The position numbers and the translations under genes were made by a program. A model generated the notes under the pieces. The model saw only the letters and a list, made by a program, of their open reading frames with translations. It did no database searches and had not been told where the DNA came from. 64,000 bases of DNA, taken from the NCBI GenBank assembly GCA_028753945.1, contig JAPNXP010000009.1, positions 2,852,001 through 2,916,000 on the forward strand. The letters are read 5' to 3'. Below are positions 22,966 through 34,089 of the stretch, piece after piece. The first letter of the stretch is position 1; every line of letters begins with the position of its first letter. This stretch comes from Hexactinellida sp. DTS-2022. Lineage: Eukaryota; Porifera; Hexactinellida.

Positions 22966-24001
22966 TCAGTTTAAATAATGCTCATAATGGGCTGTTTGGC
23001 AATATCTAGCGGATTGGCGTCGGAAATTGTCCCGCCGGCCCTTTGGGCCGCCCGGCCCAATCGATTCCGGGGCCGCTACATTCACGCCGAATAGAGCCGG
23101 TAGCCCCTTCGGGCTGCCCGGCCATGCCGGGTGGGTCCGACGCCTATGATCTGGCGATAGCCCTGGCTTATCACATCTATAACATCTCATCTGGTTTGAC
23201 GCTCGACCTCTTCCTCTTCCTCGTCTATTTGCACAATCTCTCGCATAATTACCTTCTCCTCCACACAGAAAACATTTGAAAACAGTTTCTTGATTTCTTC
23301 TCTTGAAAAATACATACCCCTGGTCCCTTTCTCTCGAGATGTAATTCCCATCGTCTCTGCCTGTTGAAATCTTTTCTCTTTGTACAACTATTGCTATATC
23401 TTCCATGTTGCGAAATTCACATTTCGTACATTCCTTCCTATTGTATTGCTAATACTAATTTGTTTTTTCCCCTATAAATTGACTGAAGCTACTGCTTCCC
23501 CATACAAAATTTCTAATTCACTATCCAATCTGACGATCTTCTCGTCGCTTCTAATGAAGTTTTGATTTCCGGAGTACCTCTAATTTGTTTGTAAATTGAT
23601 TTTGGTAAACCTCAAATATACTGTTCGCATAACAATGATTCCCTCGCTGCATTATCTATGTCTGGAAAAGCCTCCTTAATAAGTCCTTTAGCAAGTACAG
23701 TAACGTTGGGGAGTCTCATTCGGAAGCATATCACTGTCATGGAAATTGCTCAATGATGTGAACCTAATATCCTCAGGTCTGAAATCATTTAATAGTGTGT
23801 CCCTCACATTTTCGTATTCTTTCTCTCTTCTCTGTTCAGTGTTTTATATACTTCCAATGCTTCTCCTTTCAAACTTTTAGCTAACATTGCTTCTTTTTTT
23901 TCTCCTCCAGATTCGTTTGCTATTGCACATATATCAACATGTTGTAGGGAAGTCTCAATATCGCCATCTTCAAATTTATCCTAATGTACATTAGCTGCCA
24001 T
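22966..24001 (-). pseudogene. gag remains with CCHC-like zinc knuckles
   Basis: A likely start ATG at 24001 gives MAANVH and then a stop codon, so the frame is broken at once. Readable gag-like fragments follow. At 22966-23406 a nucleocapsid-like region reads CFLCGGEGNYARDC then an RGRGRGR basic run and CYRCDKPG. The first knuckle has Asn where the zinc-binding His normally stands, and the second is incomplete. This part would bind the RNA genome in a working element. The sequence at 23000-23130 is unusually GC-rich. Confidence 0.75.
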
Positions 24002-24019
24002 TTTCTTAGTGCGCGCACT

Positions 24020-24030
24020 CTCTGCTACCA
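24020..24030 (-). other. Primer-binding site, initiator-Met tRNA type
   Basis: The minus strand reads TGGTAGCAGAG directly inside the 5' LTR. This is complementary to the CTCTGCTACCA 3' end of animal initiator methionine tRNA over 11 bases; beyond that it diverges. Confidence 0.7.
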
Positions 24031-24031
24031 A

Positions 24032-24164
24032 TATAACGTTTCTATTGTACTAACAATTATAATATTTAATTTCGTGAATACATACTTTAAGTAATCTACT
24101 ACACAGAATTACAGATGTTCTACTGAATTTACATTTCTAAGTAACTACTATGAATCTCGTTATA
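24032..24164 (-). repeat. 5' LTR of the gypsy element
   Basis: 133 bp. On the coding strand it begins TATAACGAGATT and ends AACGTTATA, so the termini are TATAAC/GTTATA and not the usual TG/CA. It is followed by one base and the primer site. Confidence 0.85.
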
Positions 24165-24224
24165 CAGATATAGTGATACTTCCGTCGTTAACATTCATCA
24201 ATTAAAATGAATGTTCAAAATGAT

Positions 24225-24348
24225 AAAAATCCAAAATTGCAGCCTGTGCCGACGCATGTTCCTTTGGTGGCACTATATTTTGGTGGTGGTTTATTGATAG
24301 TGCCTCAAAGGAACATGCTGTCGGCACAGGCTGCAATTTTGGATTTTT
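24225..24348. repeat. Hairpin element GCAGCCTGTGCCGAC ... GTCGGCACAGGCTGC
   Basis: About 45-bp arms, nearly perfect, around a short loop. A second copy is at 55145-55236 and a half copy at 28850-28895. The downstream 400 bp also resembles the sequence after the half copy (up to 29190, just before a MULE ORF), so this may be one end of a larger MULE-related element. Confidence 0.7.
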
Positions 24349-25963
24349 TTCGCAATGTCATCATCACTATGAAGGTGTAAAATTATTTCAGAGAGGTGTT
24401 TCGGAAGGCAACGACCCTTAGAGTGGTGGAAGTTTGGTTTTAGTTCACTTCATTTCAGAGATATTCAAGTTTTCAGTAAAATACAATAATTGATGAGTCA
24501 GCATTTTTTATGTGCGTGTTGGGATTCACCCAAAACCAATCCACCCATTTGAATTATATAATTCACAAAATTGTGAATAGACATTTTTTACGATATCATC
24601 AACACCTGTCAAGACACATTTGTAGAGGTGTTACGTGGCATAAGGACCAATTGATAAATTGGAAGTTTGTTTCTATCTTATATCATTTCTGAGATTAATG
24701 CTATTAATCAAATCAGTATAAATAATTATTAATTTATTAATAATTTAACACCATTATTATGTCAGCAAAATAAATGAAGTTCTATTATTCGCATTTATTA
24801 TTATTTTTAATTTAATCTCACTATCATATTTGAATTCAGCGCACTCGATAACCCCAATAATCTAATCGGAACCGTCTCTATAAGTTAAACACAGAGCGAA
24901 TTAATTATATCAGTGTATCCGAAGTGTTAGTAAACAAAGCAATTTGCAAGTCAATTGTGGCACAAACGAAGCCCAATTTGAAAATTCGTGCACTGTGAAA
25001 GGGTGTAGAATTTAATTCTCTATCGAATGCATTTAATTTGAATTTTCGGGCTCTATTTATTGTTTCTGTTGTAACATTAAACAGGTGTGAAAATGTGTCC
25101 AAAATTGTTTAATCTAAAATCATGACCCCAAGTGCATATCTGTAACCCATGAGACACCTATCCTGAAAGTTTGAGTTCTTAGTTAATTAAACTCTGTTCT
25201 GTGGACGATCTACGGACCAAAAATAATAACAAACCAAGGCATTTGATTAGAACTGGACCACTATACTAGTATAGTCGGCACAGTAAAATTGAAAAACCGT
25301 CCGATATTTGGGCCCACTTTTAACTTTCACTCAAAAATATATTTGGGCGGGCGTAAAAATATTTTAAATCGAAAAATAACAATTGTTATTTTTCTATGCA
25401 TCGATATAAAAACGCATATAAAAAGTTCGATATAAAACGCAAACTATTCAGCTCGCAATCGTTTGCATTAAAAATGGGGCGGTTGGAATATTTCCGCAAT
25501 GCAGGGAGTTATTTTTTAAATAGCGGTAAACAATTCATAAAAAATAAACACATTGTTAGTTCGGTTGAAAACTAGTTAATATCTATCATATAATGTATAA
25601 TAATACACATATATGTTTTGAATTATCAAATAATCAAGTATAATTAAATTAAGTAACGTATGCTAACAATGGATATTTGTGGTTTTTCAAAATTTAATTT
25701 TTCAATTTTATGCATATCTTTGAGACATTGTGTAGCATGATATATTTAGCCAGGAAAATTATAATAACATTTTTCTGATCTTTCGATATTGTAGAATCGA
25801 ATGTATACATTTAATTTAGCATTAGCTTTGTCAAAATTTGACCTATTACTGCATGGCTCCACACTGCCTAGTTTCCCTATTGGCAACTCCACTGTTTATA
25901 TGTTTACATTGAAATAAACTGAAATTTTCCTAATATCCGATGTTATAGAATCTGAACATTCAA
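24349..25963. other. No gene recognised
   Basis: AT-rich. 24500-24760 resembles 29000-29190, the region upstream of the MULE pseudogene at 29200. Nothing else was supported. Confidence 0.45.
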
Positions 25964-26733
25964 ATGGTTGATCGCTTCATTTCAAGAGATTATAATAATC
26001 TGGGTGATCTGGTAAAGAGCTATGTATTACCAGGTTTAAAACTGCTGAAAGACTGTAAATCTGAATTTGATCGTGTAGAGGAGATAATAGAGGATATTAG
26101 AGAGAACTGGTGTGCTTTCTTATCTGAGTCAACTGGTGAGTATACACAATAATATTATCTAAACTAAATTTTGTTTAAAAATAAGCTAATAGTTGGATGT
26201 TACTTCTCTCAGGGTTCTCATGGGTTGGGAGAGAGGTGGTTTGGATTATAATCTCTGTCACAATTTGGCAGAATCCTAAAATTAACTAGGCTCACTAATA
26301 TAGGGGTTCAAGTCTTTTTATTACCATTATATAAGTTATCCCCTAAACCATTACTGTTCAGTCAATCACTCCCTACTTTTTTCATATCTTGATCAATTCA
26401 AGGTGGTAAAAAACTCAGGTATTGATTAGAAATGGTCGTGTATATCAATATGTGGTCAACCAGACCCCTCTCAAACAACGTGGGCAGAACCCTGTGACTC
26501 TAAGCCGTTTTAATATGAATGTAAACTCAGGTTCGACCAAACTTGAGAGCATCCTCGAGTTGATCCTGGATGACACCTGTGTGAATAATGCTGAAACTCT
26601 TTCCCATCACACCTCGAAGGTTTCATCAGCTGTTCCAGGTCTGGTTACATGCAATACTTATAACTCAACAGTGGAGAAGATTAAAGCTATTCTAAATCCA
26701 CCAAGATTACAAGAATCAAAAAACTCTGATTAA
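25964..26733 (+). CDS. Possible three-exon gene, unknown protein
   Basis: Exon 1 is 25964-26135 (ATG; VDRFISRDYNNLGDLVKSYV), ending at a good donor (CTG|GTGAGT). Exon 2 would be 26213-26235, a 23-nt microexon after CTTCTCTCAG and before GAG|GTGGTT. Exon 3 is 26419-26733, after CTCAG, ending in a stop. The phases agree: the joined protein is about 170 residues and crosses the joins as STG-FSWVGRE-VLIRNGRVYQ. It has a charged helical N-terminus and a Ser/Thr-rich C-terminus. No domain was recognised. The model is inference from splice signals and frame; an alternative is unrelated chance ORFs. Coding-like composition in exon 3 (higher GC than its flanks) supports a real gene. Confidence 0.4.
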
Positions 26734-27298
26734 TATTTAGTTTTACAACTTCAAATGTGTAGTCATTTAATATTAGATTAGATTATCCGAGATTATAAAT
26801 GAACATAAGGATGTTCTTTATCCTTAGAAACTTTTAATGTATTAGTGTTTAGTATTTTAAAATAAGAAAAATTATTAACTTGGCCAGGGACAATTCAAAC
26901 TTGAAATTTAATTAATTAATTCACCACACATCACCTTTTAAACGTTTAACGTTCAACATTTTTCAATATATTCAAATCAACTATCTTACCTTTCGACTTA
27001 ATACTGGCCAATGAATTCAATTAATCACAAAAACCAATCTTATTTAAATATTACATCAGCAAGGTTTTAGAGCCAGTTTACGCAATTATTATTGACATCT
27101 GAGTATTTTAAAAAGTACATTTCCACTTCTATGCCGACTGTGCGGCTCCCGAGTCCCTGCTAACCTTGAATTTATCAAATTGATACCGAATTGTTTGATA
27201 TTGGTCAAACACAAATTATGGTAGTCCAGTAACTCATTGGAAGCTTCTCACAAAGAGAGTTTCAATTTGATAAATCAAGAGCTTCTTTATTGATCACA

Positions 27299-27740
27299 CA
27301 GAGTTGCACGCGGGCCTTTCCGGCCCGCCATCAAGCTCCCCGCGAAATTCGGCCCGACTTTTCACATCGGTCCGCGAGCTGTGCGTGCCGAAAAACTATT
27401 TTTCGGCCCGCGAGGGCCGGTCGGGAATTACTCCATTATAATCCGCATCACTGTTTGATTTGTTAAGAGTTTCCAATTGGGAATACATAAAAGTAGGAAG
27501 ACTAATTTTTCCCTTATCATCAATTTTCACAAACTCGGGTTCACACAAGGATTCCCTAATTATCCTCTTGACCTGAAATTAATAACAAACATATTGAAAA
27601 TTTATATACAGGTTGCGGGCCAAAAATATCCATGCGGGCTTTTTTTCGGGCCGAATAATTCAGTCGCGGGCCGGGTTTACTTAATATTGCGGCCCGAGGG
27701 CCGGGCCGCGGTTAGAAATTTCGGCCCGCGTGCAACTCTG
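27299..27740. mobile_element. GC-rich hAT MITE, TSD TGATCACA
   Basis: The ends CAGAGTTGCACGCGGGCC and GGCCCGCGTGCAACTCTG are perfect inverted repeats. TGATCACA is duplicated exactly (27291-27298, 27741-27748). Subterminal parts are packed with CGGCCCG words in an otherwise AT-rich region. Confidence 0.95.
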
Positions 27741-28254
27741 TGATCACAAAGTCATATTTAATGTTAATAATTAATGAAGTGGTATATTTATTAGTAAAAT
27801 AAAAATAATTAGTGTGTATTTTAAATAATTGTATATAAAACAACACTTTAAAACAAACTTTAAATCACGACGCGAAACTAGAAGTCCCATAACTTTTTAG
27901 ATGACGGACTAAATGTATACTTGTTGTCATCGAAATTGCTGGAAAAGAAAAAGGCGATGGCAAGAAATAAACAGGGCCCATGGCCTGACCACTTTATAAA
28001 TGCTTCCGCCTTTCCGTTAAATTAAACGAAGCACCTGGTTCACGCATTTTTTAGAGGTATAACCAATTTTGGTAGACATAACTAAATTTGTCAGATTGAT
28101 AATTATAACCGAAGAATAGTATCGCAAAAAGATGATGTAGAAATGATACGAGTTGTGCTCTGTCTGAAATAAAAATTACATTCAAGGGTTGACATCAATA
28201 TACCGGGATGGTAACAATATCAAAAATACTCGGATCTTTTGGTAGCTACTAGAT

Positions 28255-28824
28255 CAGTGGTTCTCAAACTTTTCACAGCGCGTACCACTTCATCAAATAT
28301 TAGGGTCTCCGCGTGCCACCATAATGATCTATATTTAAATACACCCATGAAAATGACGTATAGCATATTGTACTAAAGTACATTTCCATTGTAATAACAT
28401 TTAAATTTTTATGTATTTTTAAAGTATAATGACCTACCCCCTCTCAAGGGCGTAGCTAGGAGAAAGTCTCTCTGCGGTCAAATGTACAAGCTGCAAGCGT
28501 AGCGGTTGACATAAGGGGGTTTGGGGAGTATACCCCCAGGATTTTTGCAGAGTTTATGTTAACTACTAATCTACCTGCAGGAAGCATAATTTGCTAACAA
28601 AAACAAAATACAATTGATTTAGAATGTGTACTTTAGCAACATTAGAGATTTGAAGGTATTGACTGTGATGAATAATATCAACAATAAACTGCCAACAATT
28701 CAAATGGCTGAATTATGGGAGGAGCAAGTGCCTCCCCCCCCACCCCCTTCCCCTGACTCCTCTTCCCTCCGCCTATAGCTCCGCGTACCACCAGGGTACG
28801 CGTACCACACTTTGAGAACCACTG
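28255..28824. mobile_element. hAT (Charlie-like) MITE, TSD TACTAGAT
   Basis: The ends CAGTGGTTCTCAAACTTTTC and GTACCACACTTTGAGAACCACTG, classic hAT termini, with TACTAGAT duplicated exactly (28247-28254, 28825-28832). The middle (about 28445-28775), with GGGCGTAGCTAGG and a C-rich CCTCCGCC stretch, looks like a second MITE nested inside, but its ends are not clean. Confidence 0.9.
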
Positions 28825-28849
28825 TACTAGATAGTTAATTGATAGTGGC

Positions 28850-28895
28850 TCCGAAGGAACATGTCGGCCATACTGAAATTTTGGATTCTTTTCCG
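28850..28895. repeat. Half copy of the CTGTCGGCACAGG hairpin family
   Basis: AAGGAACATGTCGGCCATAC followed by TGAAATTTTGGATT matches one arm of the hairpin at 24225-24348 with small deletions. Confidence 0.5.
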
Positions 28896-29199
28896 CCAAG
28901 TCACCATCAAGCAGTTCCGTAACCACTGGTCAGTTTGCTCAGGTTTCAACCTGACCACTTTTGGTTGATGAATTTTCCCAATATGGCACCACTCGGTCAG
29001 GTTGGTCAGATTAACCTGACCACTTTGATTTTGGTGGCTACGGCCCTGTCACGTCAAGGTGTTATGACCCATTTGTCAAGTGTCACGAACCACAAGGAAA
29101 GATTGATAAATAGAAAGTTTGTTCCATCTTAAATCAGTTTCGAGATTAATGACAATCATTAAATATGCATAAATTGACAATTATTTATTCATATAGAAA

Positions 29200-30335
29200 A
29201 TGAAAGACATAGCATCTAACTCTGAGCAAAGCACTAAAGGTATATTAGCCATAGGTATAGGAGAAAAGAATTCAAGTACCATAAACAAGCTTCCGCAATT
29301 GGAATCCGTGAAACGAATGATTCGTAATTATAAAAGCTTAAGCATCGAAAATCTTGGCAGTCCCACTTGTCCAGCTGAAATTTTCTTCCCTGAAAAGTAT
29401 AAAATATCTTTCACTGACGAACCTTTTTTACTGTATGATTCAGGGTTTGGGGATGAGCAAAGGATTATTATATATGACATGATTAAATTTATTTGTTTAC
29501 TGAGAAACAGCGAAAGCTGGTTTTGCGACGGAACATTTAGTATTGTTCCTGATTTGTATACACAACTTTATACTATACATGCAGAAAAGGATGGAGCAAT
29601 TTTCCCTTGCATCCCTGCACTGCTTCCAATTAAAACCGAAACAATATATGACAGAATCTTTAATAAATTATTAGAAATTGAGCCTTCATTAAACACTTTA
29701 ACGACATGTGGATTTTGAGAAGGCTGCAGTTAATGCACTGGAGGAGAATTATATTTCTGTTATCACGGGATGCTTTTTTTACCTCTCGCAAAATATATTT
29801 GGAAGCGTTCAAAAACAAGGAATGGTCGCACGATATCACGAGGATAATGATTTCGCTATTAGCATTAGGATGCTTGCTAGTTTGACTTTTGTACCAGAAA
29901 TCGACGTTATCGATTGTTGCATTATTTTAATGCAACAATTTCCTGACGAGGTTATAGAAATAGCTAAATATTTCAAAAAGACATACATAGGAAGAGTATT
30001 ACACAATTTGACCAGAAGGACTCCATTGTTCCCAATTTGGAATCTTCACACAAGAGTTAACAGTCGTCTTGCCAGAACAAATAATAACGTTGAGGGCTGC
30101 CACAATGCATACAAATCAACAGTAGTTGGTTCGTATCCAAGTTGTTGCAAACTATCTATGTTTCTTCAAAGGGAACAGTCGATGCAAGAGGCTGTTCTTG
30201 CGAAATGGGAATGTGGAGAAGTGTTCTAAAGCTATTATTGGCACCGATGCTCGGATATTATCCCTTGTCGCCGATTACGAATCCGGCGAAACCTTGAGTT
30301 TTCTGAAGGGAATAGGATATAATTTCGAATTTTAA
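29200..30335 (+). pseudogene. MULE transposase, catalytic triad present but frameshifted twice
   Basis: 29200-29715 runs from an ATG to SWFCDGTFSIVPDLYTQLYT, which carries the first catalytic Asp (DGTF) and the Q-L-Y-T motif. After a frameshift at about 29710 the next frame reads DFEKAAVNALEE (second Asp), a hydrophobic region, PEIDVIDCCIIL, and TNNNVEGCHNAYKS (the Glu; the usual W of EGWH is C). A second shift near 30225 moves the tail (LSLVADYESGETLSFLKG) to another frame. It is about 380 residues long, short for the family because the N-terminal zinc finger is missing. Its job would have been cut-and-paste transposition with 9-bp target duplication. Confidence 0.85.
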
Positions 30336-31401
30336 GACATATCTTCTTCAACATTTTACTTTATTAATTATTCTAATCTGTATTTGTGTTATAATATCAA
30401 AACAACAAATTATTATAGTTGTAAATGGGATCAAATGCTCGACGATCATTCTAGAGTGACTAAACTTCCCACATTTGGCAAAGCAGGGGAAATAGTGGAA
30501 CTTTATAATATTCTCAAATCTATTACTTATGCTTTTTTTTTGGATTCAGCATAACCTAAAACCTCTAAAACTCAATTTTTAAAGTAATACAATGCAAGGA
30601 CAATGATTACTGTGAAAAGGAATGAGTAGTGTAATAATAATTTTCAAAACAAAATTTTGTGGTTAGGAAAAACATTGAATTGAATTCACCATAACTATAC
30701 TATAGTGTATGCTAATCTGATGAGCAATTGCACTTTTATCTTACTAGTGTTCATACCCAATATGATATCAGTTAAGATATATTTGATTTGAGTTTTGGTC
30801 TGAAGTTGCCAGATTATCAAGAGAGATTTTCTAAAGATCGGACACTAATTAATTTTCACATTTAGTTCAAAAACTTTGGGTGGTCCATAATGGTCAGTTA
30901 TTTCATTGATTGTAATAAGTCTAAATACATATTGACTTCATCTATCCAAAATAATAGACCCCCAAGCCCCCCCTCTACATATTATTTAAATTTACCATTG
31001 TCCCCTCAGAAAATTCCTATAATATATATTTAATTTCTCCACTAATTATCCAATTAATTTAGGTTTTTTCATCCGTTAACTGATACTGATAATGAATAAC
31101 AAAGCAGTTTATGATATTAAAGTCAAATATCTCAATCAGCATACCAAGTTAGGAATTCTACCATGCTTTTGAATTTCAGTAAGATAATTTTATGAGTCCG
31201 GAAGAAATTTAGGCTCTAGCAATGTTCCATATTATACAACTATTAGGGTGATCCAAAAAAAAAAATTATACAATGCTATTTAGGTTTGTGTATTTAATTA
31301 TTCCAATTGTGGAAATATACAAATTGTCAATTTAGTGGACGAATTTACCGATTTTTTCAGGTTACGCAACTCTATTAGGTGTTAGATTATTTTCTTCGGG
31401 C
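30336..31401. other. No gene recognised; possible 5' leader of the following gene
   Basis: AT-rich. Immediately before the 31402 ORF is GATTTTTTCAG at 31350-31360, a plausible splice acceptor, so an upstream non-coding exon is possible. No terminal repeat was recognised with confidence. Confidence 0.4.
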
Positions 31402-33663
31402 ATGAGCAATAATCCTCGTGGGACCACTATAAAATTACAACCTACACGCAGCACATTCGATGTCTGGTTGATCGGCCAGGTCAGTGATACCATCACAGGC
31501 CGTCGCCTGCCAACTCTTCGCCAAGTTCTTTGCTTATTTTATCATCACCACAACGTGAACAATCTTCGTGTACACGAGAGCGCAGCTTCAGCTGTTGAAG
31601 TAGCTGCTGCATTCTGGCTAGAAGCGCGCATCCCAATCATGGATAAATTAAATGCGACGACAATGCTCAAAAACATAATCACGCGATACAACATACTCAA
31701 GAAGAGCAAAGGGCGATCGGGACCACAAAAATTCAAGGAGGAAGAGTTTACTGCTAGACTAGAACAGTTGTTTGATATATCACATAAGAACTTGGATGCG
31801 AAGAAAGCAGAAGACCGGGCATTCTTGGTAGACCAGCGAAGCGCTCGCGTCGGCTATATGGGAGGGATCGACTGTGAGTTAGCAGCTCGAGAAGAGCGCA
31901 CGAGGTTTCGCCAGGAGGCACACATCAAACGACAACGACTGGAAGTTGAATCTGCGAGCGTTTCTGGAATGGTGCAGTCTGATTGCAAGACGGACAGTGA
32001 TGATGAGATCCCTGATGACAACGACAAAAAGTACCAGCCCTTAGCAATGATGAGCTCCAATACTCCTGCCAGCCGCCCTCCATACATCAACGTCATAACG
32101 CCGGAACTTTCTGCCGCACTCGACCGCACGAAAACCAGTGACAGATTCGCAATGCACTGCATTGCTGCCACTGCCAAGGCGTTCGGCCATGAAGTTGGGG
32201 TCTTAACGCTGTCTTACAACACTATCCGCAGACGACGCATTCATTACCGGGCGGAACGAGCTGATGAGATCCGCAACGAGTTTGCCGCGGATGTACCCCT
32301 CGTAGTTCATTGGGATGGGAAGCTGCTGCAGTGCATTACGGGTGAAAGTGTAAAGGTGGACCGTCTACCTGTCCTCGTTTCAGGGTTGAACCTGGAGCAG
32401 TTGTTGGGAGTGCCAAAACTGGCCTGCGGGACAGGTAAGGCTATGGCAGAGGCGATCTACAGCGAACTAGTCCGATGGAAGTTGGCGGACAAGGTGATAG
32501 GCATGTGCTTTGATACAACAGCCAGCAACACTGGCATCCATATCGGAGCATGTGTGCAGCTGGAACTGAAGCTAGGTCGAGACCTCTTTAAATTTGGATG
32601 TCGTCATCACATCGCAGAGGTTATCGTGAGGGATTTGGGCGTGCTCTGCTATGGTCCGACGTGTGGCCCACACGTACTGCTTTTCCAGCGGCTGCAGGAC
32701 CGATGGCCATTCATCGATCAATCTCGCTACACGCTTGGTTCTGATACGATGGATGATCTACTCCAGACGCCCGTCTGCCAGCGGTTAAAGGCGGCAGCAC
32801 TACTCGCTCTTGAAACAATCGACATGGAATGCATCTTACGCGACGACTATAAGGAGCTGCTCCACCTCAGCCTCATTTTTCTGCGGGGTTCTGGCAACTT
32901 CACAGGATTTCGGCGACCAGGCGCCTTCCATCACGCGCGATGGATGTCGAAGCTTATCTACACACTGAAACTTTGGTTATTTCGTGAACAGTTCGCTCTA
33001 ACTCGACGTGAAAATCAAGGAGTGCAGTCATTCTGTCTTTTTATCACTCTTGTGTATGCGAAATACTGGTTCGCTGCACCACTCTCGTGTGAGGCCGCAA
33101 TAAACGATCGCCAGCTGTTGAGCGACATTAAGGAATTCGCTGCTGTCAACAGTCGTTTCGCAGAGACGGCTGAGCGTGCGTTTCGGCGCCACCTCTGGTA
33201 TTTCTCGGGGAAATTAATCGGGTTGGCTCTGTTCAGCAATCAGTTGGAAGCTGATGAGAAGAACAACCTGGCCGCTGCCATTCTCAGACAGAGTGAGTCG
33301 GAACCAGCGGTAGGCAAGTGCCCTGTACGTTTGGCGCCAAGCACAGATCTGCACATGCCACTCTCGGCATTCGCAACTCCGCACTCTCGCGACCTGCTAC
33401 GCATTTTGGGAGCAGATAACATTCTGTCAGCAAGTGCCACCATGTGGGAAAGTATGGAGTGTTATGTACGTGGGCGAAAGCTGGCGCGAGCCTTCAAGGT
33501 TGTTAACGACTGCGCCGAGCGGGGTGTGAAGTTGATAACTGACTTCAACAAACATATCACGCGAGATGAGGAACAAAAACAGTACCTTCTACAGGTTGTG
33601 ACAGATCATCGACGTCAATACCCGAAGCCGACTAAGTCAGTTCTATCTACACAGCGTATTTGA
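31402..33663 (+). CDS. Intact 753-codon transposase-like protein, GC-rich
   Basis: One uninterrupted frame from ATG to stop. Residues 1-200 are basic and charged (KGRSGPQKFKEEEFTARLEQ, then LFDISHKNL), a likely DNA-binding or linker part. Around residue 304 is VVHWDGKLLQ, and around 370 GMCFDTTASNTG, each with an Asp placed as in RNase H-fold transposases. CRHHIAEVI follows near 400, and NFTGFRRPGAFHHARW near 500. The layout (D, D-x3-N, then C-x-H-H) recalls hAT and P transposases. I recognise the motif set as belonging to a widespread uncharacterised invertebrate family but cannot name it. The gene is about half GC, while its flanks are about one third, so it may be a recent arrival or under different selection. 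It lacks an obvious zinc finger. Function is inferred, not shown. Confidence 0.75.
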   Translation: MSNNPRGTTIKLQPTRSTFDVWLIGQVSDTITGRRLPTLRQVLCLFYHHHNVNNLRVHESAASAVEVAAAFWLEARIPIMDKLNATTMLKNIITRYNILKKSKGRSGPQKFKEEEFTARLEQLFDISHKNLDAKKAEDRAFLVDQRSARVGYMGGIDCELAAREERTRFRQEAHIKRQRLEVESASVSGMVQSDCKTDSDDEIPDDNDKKYQPLAMMSSNTPASRPPYINVITPELSAALDRTKTSDRFAMHCIAATAKAFGHEVGVLTLSYNTIRRRRIHYRAERADEIRNEFAADVPLVVHWDGKLLQCITGESVKVDRLPVLVSGLNLEQLLGVPKLACGTGKAMAEAIYSELVRWKLADKVIGMCFDTTASNTGIHIGACVQLELKLGRDLFKFGCRHHIAEVIVRDLGVLCYGPTCGPHVLLFQRLQDRWPFIDQSRYTLGSDTMDDLLQTPVCQRLKAAALLALETIDMECILRDDYKELLHLSLIFLRGSGNFTGFRRPGAFHHARWMSKLIYTLKLWLFREQFALTRRENQGVQSFCLFITLVYAKYWFAAPLSCEAAINDRQLLSDIKEFAAVNSRFAETAERAFRRHLWYFSGKLIGLALFSNQLEADEKNNLAAAILRQSESEPAVGKCPVRLAPSTDLHMPLSAFATPHSRDLLRILGADNILSASATMWESMECYVRGRKLARAFKVVNDCAERGVKLITDFNKHITRDEEQKQYLLQVVTDHRRQYPKPTKSVLSTQRI

Positions 33664-34080
33664 TTAATAGAGTTTAGTGATTTGTTAATAATTATTACTA
33701 GAATATAGTGTATAGTTTATAATTATTCCTTCCTTTGTTTGTGTACTGGGGCTTAGTGGTCAAACACTGAATTTCATGCTTTTTTGTAAAATTTCTTGAA
33801 ATCTGAACTCTATGCGCAACCTGAAGAAGACCTCAGATAGTGAAAATTCTTCTTACATAAAGCATTATTATTGAAAAGGAAACTTATAATGTAGTAACCT
33901 AACTTATTCTATGAATTTCATTTATTCACTTAAGAACTTGGATCACACTAACAACTATGCTACCTAATACTATCTAGGGTTTCCTAAGAGTAATTGCACC
34001 TGCGATATTTACACTCAGCAACCATTGACCCTCTTTAAATTCAATGCAATATAGAATACCTGGGATAAGACTAACATTCC
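33664..34080. other. AT-rich 3' flank, no gene recognised
   Basis: Composition drops back to AT-rich at the stop codon. TGCGCAACCTG at 33813-33823 is the inverted match, with one mismatch, of CAGGTTACGCA at 31358-31368 and might mark element ends, but there is no target duplication. Confidence 0.35.
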
Positions 34081-34089
34081 AATTATGTT

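Larger units (their letters stand above)
17824..24164 (-). mobile_element. Ty3/gypsy LTR retrotransposon, decayed
   Basis: Minus-strand order is LTR, primer site, gag with zinc knuckle, protease, reverse transcriptase, RNase H, integrase, polypurine tract, LTR. CAGA is duplicated at both outer edges (17820-17823, 24165-24168). The LTRs are 133 and 136 bp and differ at about a dozen positions, so the insertion is old. The gene order protease-RT-RNase H-integrase is that of Ty3/gypsy. No envelope gene was seen. Later insertions: pogo-like MITE 18115-18296, P-like foldback 18977-19782, hAT MITE 22313-22497. Confidence 0.9.

Noticed and set aside
23043-23279. Plus-strand ORF over the gag zinc-knuckle region
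   Set aside because: Antisense shadow of the GC-rich gag sequence.
17824-24164. Endogenous retrovirus
   Set aside because: No envelope-like reading frame; domain order and short LTRs fit a Ty3/gypsy retrotransposon.
31545-33443. Minus-strand ORFs opposite the 753-codon gene
   Set aside because: Shadow frames of a GC-rich coding region with no motifs of their own.
31358-33823. Inverted 11-mers CAGGTTACGCA / TGCGCAACCTG as ends of the GC-rich transposase element
   Set aside because: One mismatch, short, and no target duplication at the flanks; could be chance. Kept only as a search hint.
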